Made by a program: the position numbers and the translations under genes | Source: Bufo bufo | Lineage: Eukaryota; Chordata; Amphibia; Anura; Bufonidae | Length of the DNA stretch: 64,000 bases | Assembly (NCBI RefSeq): GCF_905171765.1 | Contig: NC_053394.1 | Coordinates: 158,791,256 to 158,855,255 of the forward strand | Direction of reading: 5' to 3' | Notes under the pieces: model-generated | Told to the model about the DNA's origin: nothing | Databases searched by the model: none | Seen by the model: the letters and a program-made list of their open reading frames with translations, nothing else | Part shown: one piece after another, positions 50,302 to 60,970 of the stretch | How the letters are laid out: every line of letters begins with the position of its first letter | Numbering within the stretch: position 1 is the first letter of the stretch

Positions 50302-52750
50302 CCACTTCCCATCTGGGCCCTTTGCCCCCTTCCTGACCAGGCCAAATTTTGCAAAACTGACATATCTCACTTTATGTGGTAATAACTTTGGAACGCCTTT
50401 ATTTATCCAAGTCATTCAGAGATTGTTTTCTCGTGACACATTGTACTTCATGATAGTCATAAATTTGAGTCAAAATATTTCACCTTTATTTATGAAAAAA
50501 TCCCAAATTTACCCAAAAATTTGAAAAATTCGCAATTTTCTAAATTTCAATTTCTCTGCTTTTAAAACAGAAAGTGATACCTCATAAAATATTTATTATT
50601 TAACATTCCCCATATGTCTACTTTATGTTGGCATCATTTTGGAAATGTCATTTTATTTTTTTAGGACGTTAGAAGGCTTAGAAGTTTAGAAGGAATTCTT
50701 CAAATTTTTAAGAAAATTGCCAAAATCCACTTTATAAGGACAGAGTTCAGGTCTGACGTCACTTTGTGGGGCCTACATAGTGGATACCCCCATAAATGAC
50801 CCCATTGTAGAAACTACACCCCTCAAGGTATTCAAAACCGATTTTACAAACTTTGTTAACCATTTAGGCGTTCCACAAGAATTAAAGGAAAATGGAGATC
50901 AAATTTTAAAATTTCACTTTTTTGGCAGATTTTCCATTTTAATCAATTTTTTTCTTTAACACATCGATGGTTAACAGCCAAACAAAACTCAATATTTATT
51001 ACCCAGATTCTGCGGTTTACAGAAACACCCCACATGTGGTCATAAACAGCTGTATGGGCACACGGCAGTGCGCAGAAGAAAAGGAACTCCACATGGTTTT
51101 TAGATGCCATGTCCCATTTGAAGCACCCTGATGCACCCTTACAGTAGAAACTCCCAAGAAGTGACCCCATTTTGGAAACTAGGGGATAAGGTGCCAGTTT
51201 TATTAGTACTATTTTTGGGTACATATGATTTTTTGATCATTCATTATAACACTTTATGGGGCAAGGTGACCAAAAAATTGGTTGTTTTAGCACAGTTTCT
51301 ATTTATTTATTTTTACAGCGTTCACCTGAGGGGTTCAGTCAAGTGACATTTTTATAGAGCAGATTGTTACGGACGTGGCGATACCTAATATGTATACTTT
51401 TTCTCATTTATTAAAGTTTTACACAATAATAGCATTTTTGAAACAAAAAAATTATGTTTTAATGTGTCCATGTTCTGAGAGCTATAGTTTTTTTATTTTT
51501 TGAGAGATTTTCTTATGTAGGGGCTCATTTTTTGCGGGATGAGGTGACGGTTTTATTGGTACTATTTTGTGGGACATACGCATTTTTGATCACTTGGTGT
51601 TGCACCTTTTGTGATGCAAGGTGACAAAAATTGCTTGTTTTGACACAGTTTTTATTTTTTTATTTTTACGGTGTTCACCCGAGGGGTTAGGTCATCTGAT
51701 ATTTTTATAGAGCTGGTTTTTACGGACGCGGCAATACCTAATATGTATACTTTTTTTTATTTGTTTCACTTTAACACAATAATAGCATTTTTGAAACCAA
51801 AAAAATGATGTTTTAGTGTCTCCATGTTCTAAGAGCTATAGTTTTTTTTATTTTTTAAGAGATTTTCTTATGTAGGGGCTCATTTTTTGCGGGATGAGGT
51901 GACGGTTTTATTGGTACTATTTTGTGGGACATACGCGTTTTTGATCACTTGGTGTTGCACCTTTTGTGATGCAAGGTGACAAAAATTGCTTGTTTTGACA
52001 GTTTTTTTTTTTTTACGGTGTTCACCCGAGGGGTTAGGTCATGTGATACTTTTATAGAGCTGGTTTTTACGGACGCGGCGATACCTAATATGTCTATTTT
52101 ATTTTATTTTTTCTATTTTTAATTTTTTTTTTTTATTCCTTACTTGGGAACTTTTTTTTTTTACATGTGAAACTTTATTTTATTTTATTTTTTCAACCCT
52201 TTATTTTTATTTTATTTTTTTTACACTTTTCGTCCCCCATAAGGTCATACAAGACCTCTGGGGGACATTTGCTTCACTTTTTCTTTCTTTTTTTCACAGT
52301 TGATTTCTCCTGTAACTGGGGCTGACATAGTAGCCCCAGTTACAGAAGAAATGCACCCCTATAGAGGCTGTACAGCAGCAATCCTGCGCTGTACAGACTC
52401 AGAGCAGGGCTGATCGAGGTCTCTGAGAGACCTCACACAGCTCCTGCACACTCCGGTCACGGCGGTCACATGACCGCCGGGCCGGAACAGGAAGCGCTGT
52501 GCGCTTCCTTCTCTGCAGACACAGCGCTCGGTGAGCGCTGTGTCTGCAGCGATCGTGAAGGCAGGGACACCTGGGCACTGTCCCTGCCTTCTCTAAGGGT
52601 TGCCCTGCTGTCACTGACAGCGGGCAACCCGATCAGCAGCTGCACGATTAGCGTGCAGCTGCTATTTCTGACAGGACGTTCTAAAACGTGCTGTCAGAAA
52701 TAGACGTCCACCCATAGGACGTTTATATCCTATGGGCGGACGTGAGGCGG
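50302..52750. mobile_element. piggyBac-type (TTAA) non-autonomous element
   Basis: TTAA at 50298-50301 and 52751-52754. Left end CCACTTCCCATCTGG, right end reverse-complemented CCGCCTCACGTCCGCC. No transposase. It contains relatives of the 395-bp unit (50760-51180), a repeat of period about 350 bp (51300-52100) and a GC-rich hairpin arm (52440-52740). It cleanly splits the PLE linker, whose frame resumes at 52755. Confidence 0.9.
51300..52100. repeat. ~350-bp tandem units
   Basis: TTCACCCGAGGGGTTAGGTC near 51675 and 52020 (TTCACCTGAGGGGTTCAGTC near 51320), each followed by TACGGACGCGGC and ATACCTAATATGT, give nearly three units of about 350 bp. Confidence 0.85.
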
Positions 52751-52754
52751 TTAA

Positions 52755-53376
52755 AAAATACCTCCCAGTTTTGTACGAGGACAATATACTCAATACTGTA
52801 CTCAATGAGGGTTGCAGGATTGTATCCAAAAGACCACAAGCAATAGGAAATTCCTTGTCCCCGTCCATGTTTACACGTGAATCTTGTCCACAAATAGACA
52901 CATGGCAGACATACAAGGGCTTTACACGCTGTGGCAGTCAGCGCTGCCGAACTTGCAACTACGTACAAAATACAAAAACCTTTTGCAATGCAGATCAGAC
53001 ACAGACTTATAATATAAAGTCCTACATAAATTGCAATACAAAAGCAGTAGTTTATGTGATCCTCTGCGAATACTGCAACAAAATGTACATAGGATGCACC
53101 ATAAGGAAATTTAAAAACCGCATCTTAGAACACCTGAATTATATAGATAATCCCTCTTATACCAATATATCAAACGCAGCCAGACACTTCATTGATAGAC
53201 ATAATCGTAGCCCCAAATACTTCAAAACATATGCTATAGAACAGGTAAAAATACCTATTAGAGGAGGAGACATAAAACATCAAGTTAATTTGAGAGAGGC
53301 CTATTGGATATTTAAATTGGAGACAAGATATCCAAAGGGCCTTAACCTAAGAAGGGAGATTATGCACTTCTATTGA
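52755..53376 (+). CDS. PLE linker and GIY-YIG endonuclease
   Basis: About 205 codons after the TTAA element. ILNTVLNEGCRIVSKRPQAI leads to a cysteine cluster (TRCGSQRCRTCNYV) and the GIY-YIG domain: AVVYVILCEYCNKMYIGCTI, with catalytic Arg in KNRILEH, then ARHFIDRHNRS, IPIRGGDIKH and REAYWIFKLETRYPKGLN. All nuclease motif positions look intact. The stop at 53374-53376 is followed by 700 bp of 3' region. Apart from the insertion this half of the protein is undamaged. Confidence 0.92.
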
Positions 53377-53927
53377 TTATTTATGGTGACAAATGGTTTA
53401 ACATATTTATGCCCTTATCCTGTTCCTTCTTCTGTTTTGCACTCATATTGTGTATGAACCATATTGATGTATACAATTACAGGCATGTTTCTCAACAATT
53501 TTTCTTGAAAGAGAAACCAAAAAATAACGCACATATAATGTGAACGGATCCTGATGTAACGCAGTGTTTTTCCTAGCAGAGTTTTCTTTTCTTTTCATGT
53601 CAGTCTCTTCTTTTTTTGTTTTATTTTTCTATGCTATGCAATTTTAATATGCTGGAAGAGATATTTGTACATACTGAAACAACTTTGTTTTTAATGAAAT
53701 ATTATGTAACTCTATGTATGTCAGACATTTGATTGGAATGACTTTGTCGCTGCAGGTGATAACCATTGGAAACAAGTGTTGTGCAAAGGGGAGTAATTTT
53801 GACAGCCCCATGCTATTTATTTATTTTTCTCCACCCAGTGCATAGTCACAGGTGGGAGTAACTATAGCGCCAATCAAACACACTTGATTTCCTATATAAA
53901 CCTGAAAGCGCCAAATGCACTCCACTG

Positions 53928-53957
53928 TTACGAATAAGACTTTTCGAAACGCGTCAA
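53928..53957 (+). ncRNA. Hammerhead-like core in the PLE 3' region
   Basis: TTACGAATAAGACTTTTCG followed by AAACGCGTC. CGAAAC is exact and a minimal stem III C-GC-G would place GUC, a legal cleavage triplet. The first box TTACGA resembles CUGACGA with mismatches, and stem II is weak. Its inverted copy lies at 48758-48786. Confidence 0.33.
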
Positions 53958-54088
53958 ACAGCCTGTACCAAGAGAGATCTTGAGCCCTGTACTGTCCGTG
54001 TGCAACTATTGAATAAAATGGAGAACTTGATACTTCGAAAAAAGTGAGTGCTGGAGTCTGAATTTACCCATTCTCAGTCATAAATAAA

Positions 54089-54430
54089 GTCCTGAATTAT
54101 TTTGGGACACAGCAAAGGCAGTTTTGAGAGGACATATTATAGCCTACACGGTGGGGAAAAAAAAGAAATAACAAAAAAATATGACGAGGCCGCAAAATAG
54201 CTGAGAGAAATATTCACCACTTTTTTAGATAACCCGTCAGAATTGCATAAAATCCATTGGGTAACAGCAAAACATAACTTTAATTATTATATGGAGATCT
54301 AAATGGCTAGCTGATCGTAAAAAGGCAGATTTTTTCAAATATGGCAATAAGGCGGGTAAAATATCATCGAACCTGTCAAAATCATTTAATAGTCGACTTA
54401 CACACACAATATGTGAGACTGTTTTTTCGT
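54089..54430 (+). pseudogene. L1 ORF2, pre-RT region
   Basis: Directly after the PLE duplication: SPELFWDTAKAVLRGHIIAY, then KKYDEAAKELREIFTTFLD-like sequence with a stop, and ADFFKYGNKAGKISSNLSKS. This is the segment between endonuclease and RT in L1 ORF2. The RT itself does not follow; homology ends near 54430 at piggyBac-type sequence. Confidence 0.82.
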
Positions 54431-57235
54431 CACATATTGTACTTCATGACACTGGTAAAATGAAGTCCAAAATATTTTTTTTTTTGCATCAAAAAATACC
54501 TAATTTACCAAAAATTTAGAAAAATTAGCAAATTTCTAAGTTTCAGTTTCTCTACTTCTGTAATACATAGTAATACCCCCAAAAATTGTGATGACTTTAC
54601 ATTGGGGATGTTACAAGGCTTAGAAGTTTAGAAGCAAATCTTGAAATTTTTCAGAAATTTACAAAACCCCAATTTTTAGGGACCACTACAGGTCTGAAGT
54701 CACTTTGCAAGGCTTACATAATAGAAAGAACCCAAAAATGACCCCATTCTATAAACTACACCCCTCAAGGTATTCAAAACTGATCTTACAAACTTCGTTA
54801 ACCCTTTAGGTGTTGCACAAGAGTTATTGGTAAATGGGGATGAAATTTGAGAATTTCATTTTTTTGCCTAATTTTCCATTTTAACCCATTTTTTCCACTA
54901 ACAAAGCAAGGGTTAACAGCCAAACAAGACTGTATCTTTATTGCCCTGACTCTTCCGTTTACAGAAACACCCCATACGTGGCCGTAAACTACTGTACGGC
55001 CACACAGCAGGGCGTAGAGTGAAAGGTGCGCCGTTTGGTTTTTGGAAGGCAGATTTTGCTGGACTGGTTTATTTACACCATGTCCCATTTTAAGCCCCCC
55101 TGATGCACCCCTAGAGTAGAAACTCCCTAAAAGTGACCCCATCTAAGAAACTTCACCCCTCAAGCTATTCAAAACAGATTTTACATAAGTCGTTAACCCT
55201 TTAGGTGTTGCACAAGAGTTATTGGCAAATGGGGATGAAATTTGAGAATTTCATTGTTTTGCCTAATTTTCCATTTTAACCCATTTTTTCCACTAACAAA
55301 GCAAGGGTTAACAGCCAAACAAGACTGGATCTTTATTGCCCTGACTCTGCCGTTTACAGAAACACCCCATATGTGGCTGTAAACTACTGTACGGCCACAC
55401 AGCGGGGCGTAGAGTGAAAGGTGCGCCGTTTGGTTTTTGGAAGGCAGATTTTGCTGGACTGGTTTAATTACACCATGTCCAATTTGAAGCCCCCCTGATG
55501 CACCCCTAGAGTAGAAACTCCCTAAAAATGACCTCATCTAAGAAACTAAACCCCTCAAGGTATTCAAAACTGATTTTACATATGTCGTTAACCCTTTAGG
55601 TGTTGCACAAGAGTTATTGGCAAATGGGGATGAAATTTGAGAATTTCATTTTTTTGCCTAATTTTCCATTTTAACCCATTTTTTCCACTAACAAAGCAAG
55701 GGATAACAGCCAAACAAGACTGTATCTTTATTGCCCTGACTCTGCCATTTACAGAAACACCCCATATGTGGCCGTACACTACTGTACGACCACATAGCGG
55801 GGCGTAGAGTGAAAGGTGCGCCGTTTGGTTTTTGGAGGGCTGATTTTTATGGACCGGTTTATTTACACCGTGTCCTGTTTAAACCCCCCTGATGCACCCC
55901 TGGAGTAGAAACTCCCTAAAAGCGACCCCATTTTGGAAACTACGGGAAAAGGTGGCATTTTTTGGGGACTATTTTTAGGGTACATATGATTTTTGGTTGC
56001 TCTATATTACATTTTTGTGAGGCAAGTTTACCAAAAATTGAAATTGTGAAATTTCATCTCCATTTGCCATTAACTGCTGAGGAACACCTAAAGGGTTAAT
56101 AAAGTTTGTATAATCAGTTTTGAATACCTTGAGGGGTGTAGTTTCATAGATAGGGTCACTTTTAGGAAGTTTTTACTCTAGGGGGGCATCAGCGGGGCTT
56201 CAAAAGGGACATGGTGTCAATAAAAAAGGTTATCAAAATTCCAGAAACCATGTCGGTCCTTTCCTTTTGCGGCCTCCCTTTTACTGATACAGCAGTTTAC
56301 GACCACAAATGTGGCATTTCTGTAAACTGCAGTATCAGGGTAATAAATATAAACTTTTGTTTGGTTGTTAACCCTTGTTTTGTTACCGGAAATAACGGAT
56401 TGAAATGGAAAAGTGCCAAAAATAGCGGTTTTGGCACCGTTTTTTTTTTTTTTTGACCATGTTAATCTGGGGGGTTGGGTCATGGGATATTTTAATAGAG
56501 GAGATTCTTAAGGACGCGGCGATACCTAATAAGTCTACTTTTTTTTTACAATTATTTAGGTTTTTGACTATATTATCCTTTTTGATACAAAAAAAGTTTT
56601 TTGTATCTCTAAAGTCTAAGTGTCATTTTTTTAATTTTTTTTAATCCGATTATCTTATGCGGGGGCTCATTTTTTGCGGGATGAGCGGACGGTTTTATTG
56701 GCACTATTTTGGGGGCTATATGACTTTTTGATCGCTTGCTATTAAACTTTTTGTTATGTAAGGTGACAAAAAAAATCTTTTTTTGCACCTTTTTTTTTTT
56801 TTGGACTGTGTTAATCTGGGGGGTTGGGTCATGGGGTATTTTTATAGAGGAGATTCTTATATAGAGGACACAGTGATACCTAATAAGTCTCCTTTTTTTA
56901 CATTTATTTAGGTTTTAGACTATATTATCCTTTTTGATACAAAATTTTTTTTTACATGTACAACTTTACCTTTATTTTCCCTGCCTAACCCAAACTTTCC
57001 CTATGCTTTCCCTATGTACCTGCGGTATAGATGGGGGCTGCTGGGGCACAGATTGGTTCCTGGGGGGCACAGATTGGGTGATGCTGGCACCGATGGACAC
57101 GACGTGCAGGCAGCTCCTCTCTCCTCCGGCTCTGGAACACAAAAGGAGGAGGAGAGGAGCGCTTGCATCTTTTGAATCTGTACATGTATGGCGGAAGTTA
57201 CCACCTTAAAGATGGCGTCCGCTCAGGGAACCTAT
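54431..57235. mobile_element. piggyBac-type repeat element, left end missing
   Basis: Begins inside the family (TTTTTTCGTCACATATTGTA) where the copy at 58120 has about 130 more bases on its left. It contains three or more 395-bp units, an inverted unit near 56040-56340 and two units with GTTAATCTGGGGGGTTGGGT near 56460 and 56810. Minus frames (SFYSRGASGGL...) repeat with the units and are not genes. Neither terminus is visible and the right border is approximate. Confidence 0.75.
54760..55910. repeat. ~395-bp tandem units (three copies)
   Basis: ACCCCTCAAGGTATTCAAAA, GTTAACCCTTTAGGTGTTGC and AACACCCCATACGTGGCCGT recur with a period near 395 bp. Copies are 90% or more alike by eye. They are relatives of the array at 2330-3530. 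Confidence 0.88.
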
Positions 57236-57913
57236 TATGTTGCATTAATAGCCCAAAACCTCAAGCATGCTACTCTAGCAATTACTAGAATATACTAATA
57301 CATGCCTGCAGGTGGCAGCACTGTAAAATAAACACAAATAGTCAATTCCAAATTGTCAATCCTACTTTGAGCGCGGCAGGTTACAGGTGTGGTAGGTCCT
57401 GTTTACACCTAGTTCATTCTTTACAATCTTAAAAACTGCACTGCTCTTCAACAACTCCAATCAGACCACTTTGGTGTGTGTTGATATTCATCAATACGCC
57501 AATCACTGTTTTCATGCCACAACGCCAATCACTGTTTTCATGCCACACATCTGTTAGCTTTTCCTGTATTGGTCAAACCAGATAGGCAAAGATAGTGAAG
57601 CACCACAATAGATCTTTTTCTAAAATCAGCTTTTATTATATTCACAAACTTGAGAGGAATACAGGCATATCAAACAATTTAACCGGTTTCCCGTCTGTCA
57701 CCCGACCAATAAAAGCATTGTGGCAGGCGCAGCACTATGAAGTGCCTTTTGCGCTGTGGCATTAGAGGAATTTTGATATCTCTGACTTTTTAGTCCAACC
57801 AGACTGTCTGTTTCTCTGTAATTCCTCTAACGCCATTCTATGGAAACAGTAGGTTTAAAGAGCACACCAAATGCTTGGAATACCTTCTTAATTAACTTCA
57901 ACTTTTCTTCATA
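57236..57913. other. Mostly unrecognised; possible retroelement 3' end on minus
   Basis: No ORF. An 18-bp piece (CGCCAATCACTGTTTTCATG) is duplicated near 57498 and 57525. On minus, TATAATAAAAGCTG near 57635 and GGGAAACCGGTT near 57685 are reminiscent of PLE 3' ends, but this is weak. Confidence 0.3.
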
Positions 57914-57915
57914 TA

Positions 57916-58115
57916 CAGTCCTGATCAAAAGTTTAAGACCAAGATCATATTTTACATTGTTGGATCTTAACAAGGTTCCAAGTAGAGCTTCAACATGCAA
58001 CAAGAGGAAATGAGAGTGAGACAAAACATTTTTTGAGCATTCAATTAATTGAAAATAACAATTAAACTGTAACAGGCTGTTTTTCAGCTGATCCAAATTT
58101 TAGGACCACATGCCT
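57916..58115. mobile_element. Tc1/mariner left end fragment
   Basis: Starts CAGTCCTGATCAAAAGTTTA after TA at 57914-57915. The sequence matches the style of long Tc1 inverted repeats (GATCCAAATTTTAGGACCAC at the inner side). It is cut at 58116 by a TTAA insertion, and no other end is seen in the window. Confidence 0.65.
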
Positions 58116-58119
58116 TTAA

Positions 58120-60440
58120 CCCCTTAAGGACTCAGCCCTATTTCACCTTAAGGACTTGGCCATTTTTTGCAAATCTGACCAGTGTCACTTTAAGTGCTGA
58201 TAACTTTAAAACGCTTTGACTTATCCAGGCCATTCTGAGATAGTTTTTTCGTCACATATTGTACTTCATGACACTGGTAAAATGAAGTAAAAAAAATACA
58301 TTTTTATTTATAAAAAAATACCAAATTTACCCAAAATTTGAAAAAATTTGAAAATTTCCAAGTTTCAATTTCTCTACTTCTATAATACATAGTAATACCT
58401 CCAAAAATAGTTATTACTTTACATTCCCCATATGTCTACTTCATGTTTGGATCATTTTGGGAATGATATTTTATTTTTTGGGGATGTTACAAGGCTTTTA
58501 GGGTACTTTCACACTTGCGGCAGGACGGATCCGACAGGCTGTTCACCATGTCGGATCCGTTCTGCGGCTATATCGCCGTGCCGCCGGACCGCCGCTCCGT
58601 CCCCATTGACTATAATGGGGACAGGGGCTGAGCTCCGGCGCAGCACGGCGGTGCACGGCGAAAGGCCGCCGGACTAAAATTACTGCATGTCAGGCTTTTT
58701 AGTCCGGCGGCTTTCGCCGTGCACCGCCGTGCTGCGCCGGAGCTCCGCCCCCGCCCCCATTATAGTCAATGGGGATGGAGCGGCGGTCCGGCAGCACGGC
58801 GAAATAGCCGCAGGACGGATCCGACATGGTGAACAGCCTGTCGGATCCGTCCTGCCGCAAGTGTGAAAGTACCTAGAAATTTAGAAGCAAATCTTGAAAT
58901 TTTCAAAAACCTAATTTTTAGGGACCAGTTCAGGTCTGAAGTCACTTTGCGAGGCTTACATAATAGAAACCACCCAAAAATGACCCCATTCTATAAACTA
59001 CACCCCTCAAGGTATTCAAAACTGATTTTACAAACTTTGTTAACCCTTTAGGGGTTCCACAAGAGTTAATGGCAAATGGTGTTAAGATTTCAGAATTTAG
59101 ATTTTCTGGCAAATTTTCCATTTTAATTAATTTTTTTCAGTAACAAAGCAAGGGTTAACAGCCAAACAAAATGCTATATTTATTGCCCCGATTCTGTAGT
59201 TTTCAGAAACACCCCATATGTGGCCGTAAACGACTGTACGGGCACACAGTAGGGCGTAGAGGGAAAGGTGCGCCGTATGGTTTTTAGAAGGCAGATTTTG
59301 CTGGACTGTTTTTTTTGACACCATGTCCCATTTGAAGCCCCCCTGATGCACCCCTAGAGTAGAAACTCCATAAAAGTGACCCCATCTAAGAAACTAAACC
59401 CCTCAAGGTATTCAAAACTGATTTTACAAACTTTGTTAACCCTTTAAGTGTTGCACAAGATTTAATGGAAAATAGAGATACAATTTAAAAATTTAACTTT
59501 TTGGGCAGATTTTCCATTTTAATATTTTTTTTCCAGTTACAAAGCAAGGGTTAACAGCCAAACAAAACTCATTATTTATGGCCCTGATTCTGTAGTTACA
59601 GAAACACCCCATATGTGGTCGTAAACTGCTGTACGGGCACACAGCAGGGCGCAGAAGGAAAGGAATGCCATACGGTTTTTAGAAGGCAGATTTTGCTGGA
59701 CTGTTTTTTTTTACACTATGTCCCATTTGAAGCCCCCCTGATGCACCCCTAGAGTAGAAACTCCAAAAAAGTGACCCCATTTTAGAAACTACGGGATAGG
59801 GTGGCAGTTTTGTTGGTACTAGTTTAGGGTACATATGATTTTTGGTTGCTCTATATTACACTTTTTGTGAGGCAAGATAACAAGAAATAGCTTTTTTGGC
59901 ACCGTTTTTTTTTTGTTATTTACAACATTCATCTGACAGGTTAGATCATGTGGTATTTTTATAGAGCAGGTTGTCACGGACGCGGAGATACCTAATATGT
60001 ATACAATTTTTTTGATTATGTAAGTTTTACACAATGATTTCATTTTTGAAACAAAAAAAATCATGTTTTAGTGTTTCCATAGTCTAAGAGCCATAGTTTT
60101 TTCAGTTTTTGAGCGATTATCTTGGGTAGGGTATGATTTTTGTGGGATGAGATGACGGTTTGATTGGTACTATTTTGGCGTACATGCGACTTTTTTGATC
60201 ACTTTTATTACCTTTTTTGCGAAGTAAGGTGGTCAAAATTTCAATTTTATCAGAGTTTATATTTTTTTATTTTTATGGCGTTCACCGTGCGGGGAAAGTA
60301 ACATAACCGTTTTATAGATCAGGTCCTTACGGACGCGGCGATACCTAATATGTGTAGTGTATTTTATTTTTTATTCAGTGATAAATGTGTTTTTTTTGCT
60401 TTTGCAATTTGTATGAATTGTATTATTGTATGGCTCAGTA
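58120..60440. mobile_element. piggyBac-type non-autonomous element, right end not found
   Basis: After TTAA at 58116-58119 the left end CCCCTTAAGGACTCAG and following 120 bp match the left end of the autonomous-type copy at 1830. It holds two 395-bp units (58980-59780) and TACGGACGCGGCGATACCTA near 60330. No transposase. A TA-target MITE is nested at 58501-58873. The matching right terminus is absent. Confidence 0.8.
58501..58873. mobile_element. Foldback MITE, near-perfect palindrome
   Basis: GGGTACTTTCACACTTGCGG to CCGCAAGTGTGAAAGTACC with TA at 58499-58500 and 58874-58875. Arms of about 175 bp pair almost completely (GGATCCG, CCGCCGGAC, AGCTCCGGCGCAGCACGGCG) around a short AAAATTACTGCATGTCAGGC centre. 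Ends match the MITE at 9105-9606. Confidence 0.88.
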
Positions 60441-60718
60441 TGGTGGAACTGTAAGTAAACATACATATAACCAGATCAGTATACAGTTCTAATCACAATA
60501 CTAACAATAGGAACATTATATAACTGTTCTAAATAGCTATTTTGGCCTCTCTGCTTCCATAAAACACAGCTCTTAGTGGAGTGAATGTCTGTTCAGTTCC
60601 TCTCCTCTTGTGTAATGATTATAGCAGCTCCTGCTAGGGGGATTTCCCAGACAGGCTGTGTGTGAGGCTGGCTGTGATTGGTCAAAACTCCTGCTGTGTG
60701 TGAGGCTGGCTGTAATTG
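60441..60718. other. Unrecognised, with a short duplication
   Basis: GTGTGTGAGGCTGGCTGT is repeated near 60657 and 60694. No gene seen. Confidence 0.35.
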
Positions 60719-60726
60719 GTCTAGAC

Positions 60727-60873
60727 CAGTGATAGGCAAACTGCGGCTCTCCAGCTGTTGCAGAACTACAACTCCCAACATGTAAAGACTGCCTATAGCT
60801 TTCAGCCTACAGCAGGGCATGGTGGGAGTTGTAGTTTTGCAACAGCTGGAGAGCCGCAGTTTGCCTATCACTG
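60727..60873. mobile_element. hAT MITE (CAGTGATAGGCAAACTGC ends)
   Basis: 147 bp. Ends CAGTGATAGGCAAACTGCGG and complement, with the 8-bp duplication GTCTAGAC at 60719-60726 and 60874-60881. Arms include CTCTCCAGCTGTTGCA and ACTACAACTCCCA; similar arm words (CCTCCAGATGTTG, CTCCCA) occur in the MITE at 4140-4284. Confidence 0.9.
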
Positions 60874-60970
60874 GTCTAGACTCCTGCCCAGCAACAACAG
60901 TTTAACTCTATGCTTTCTGTTGTTTCTGCTGTGTCATTGAGCTTACCTTACATTATATAATGAATCTTAA

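Larger units (their letters stand above)
48548..54074 (+). mobile_element. Penelope-like element with inverted 3'-end copy
   Basis: CAGTCATAAATAAA, 14 bp, is duplicated at 48534-48547 and 54075-54088. On plus: about 90 bp of unmatched sequence, an inverted copy of the 3' end (48640-49095), a 5'-truncated RT (49111 on), linker, GIY-YIG endonuclease (ending 53376) and the 3' region (to 54074). The inverted tail is typical of PLE insertion. A TTAA-target element sits in the linker at 50302-52750. The host site is L1 ORF2. Confidence 0.92.
42312..54430 (+). mobile_element. L1-type LINE, near full length at 5' end, interrupted three times
   Basis: Starts AGGGAGACTTCCGGTTCTGG directly after GATA repeat. 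ORF1 (42479-43092, 46189-46560), spacer, and ORF2 endonuclease (47748-48533) and later ORF2 (54089-54430) follow on plus. Insertions: an LTR element (43093-46188, ATAAC duplicated), a hAT MITE (46590-47199, TCCTAGAT duplicated) and a PLE (48548-54074, 14-bp duplication). The RT and 3' end are not seen: at 54430 the sequence passes into truncated piggyBac-type repeat, so a deletion removed the rest. Confidence 0.88.

Noticed and set aside
54798..55779. Repeated minus frames containing NLPSKNQTAHLSLYA, as a possible protein family
   Set aside because: Same explanation as above: copies of the 395-bp unit in opposite reading, with stops at the unit joins.
57600..57740. PLE 3' end with hammerhead-like GGGAAACCGG on minus
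   Set aside because: Only an AATAAA-like word and GAAAC are present, with no first box or PLE coding nearby. Noted as weak only.
60593..60871. 92-codon minus frame
   Set aside because: It is made mostly of the MITE at 60727-60873 and a short duplicated segment.
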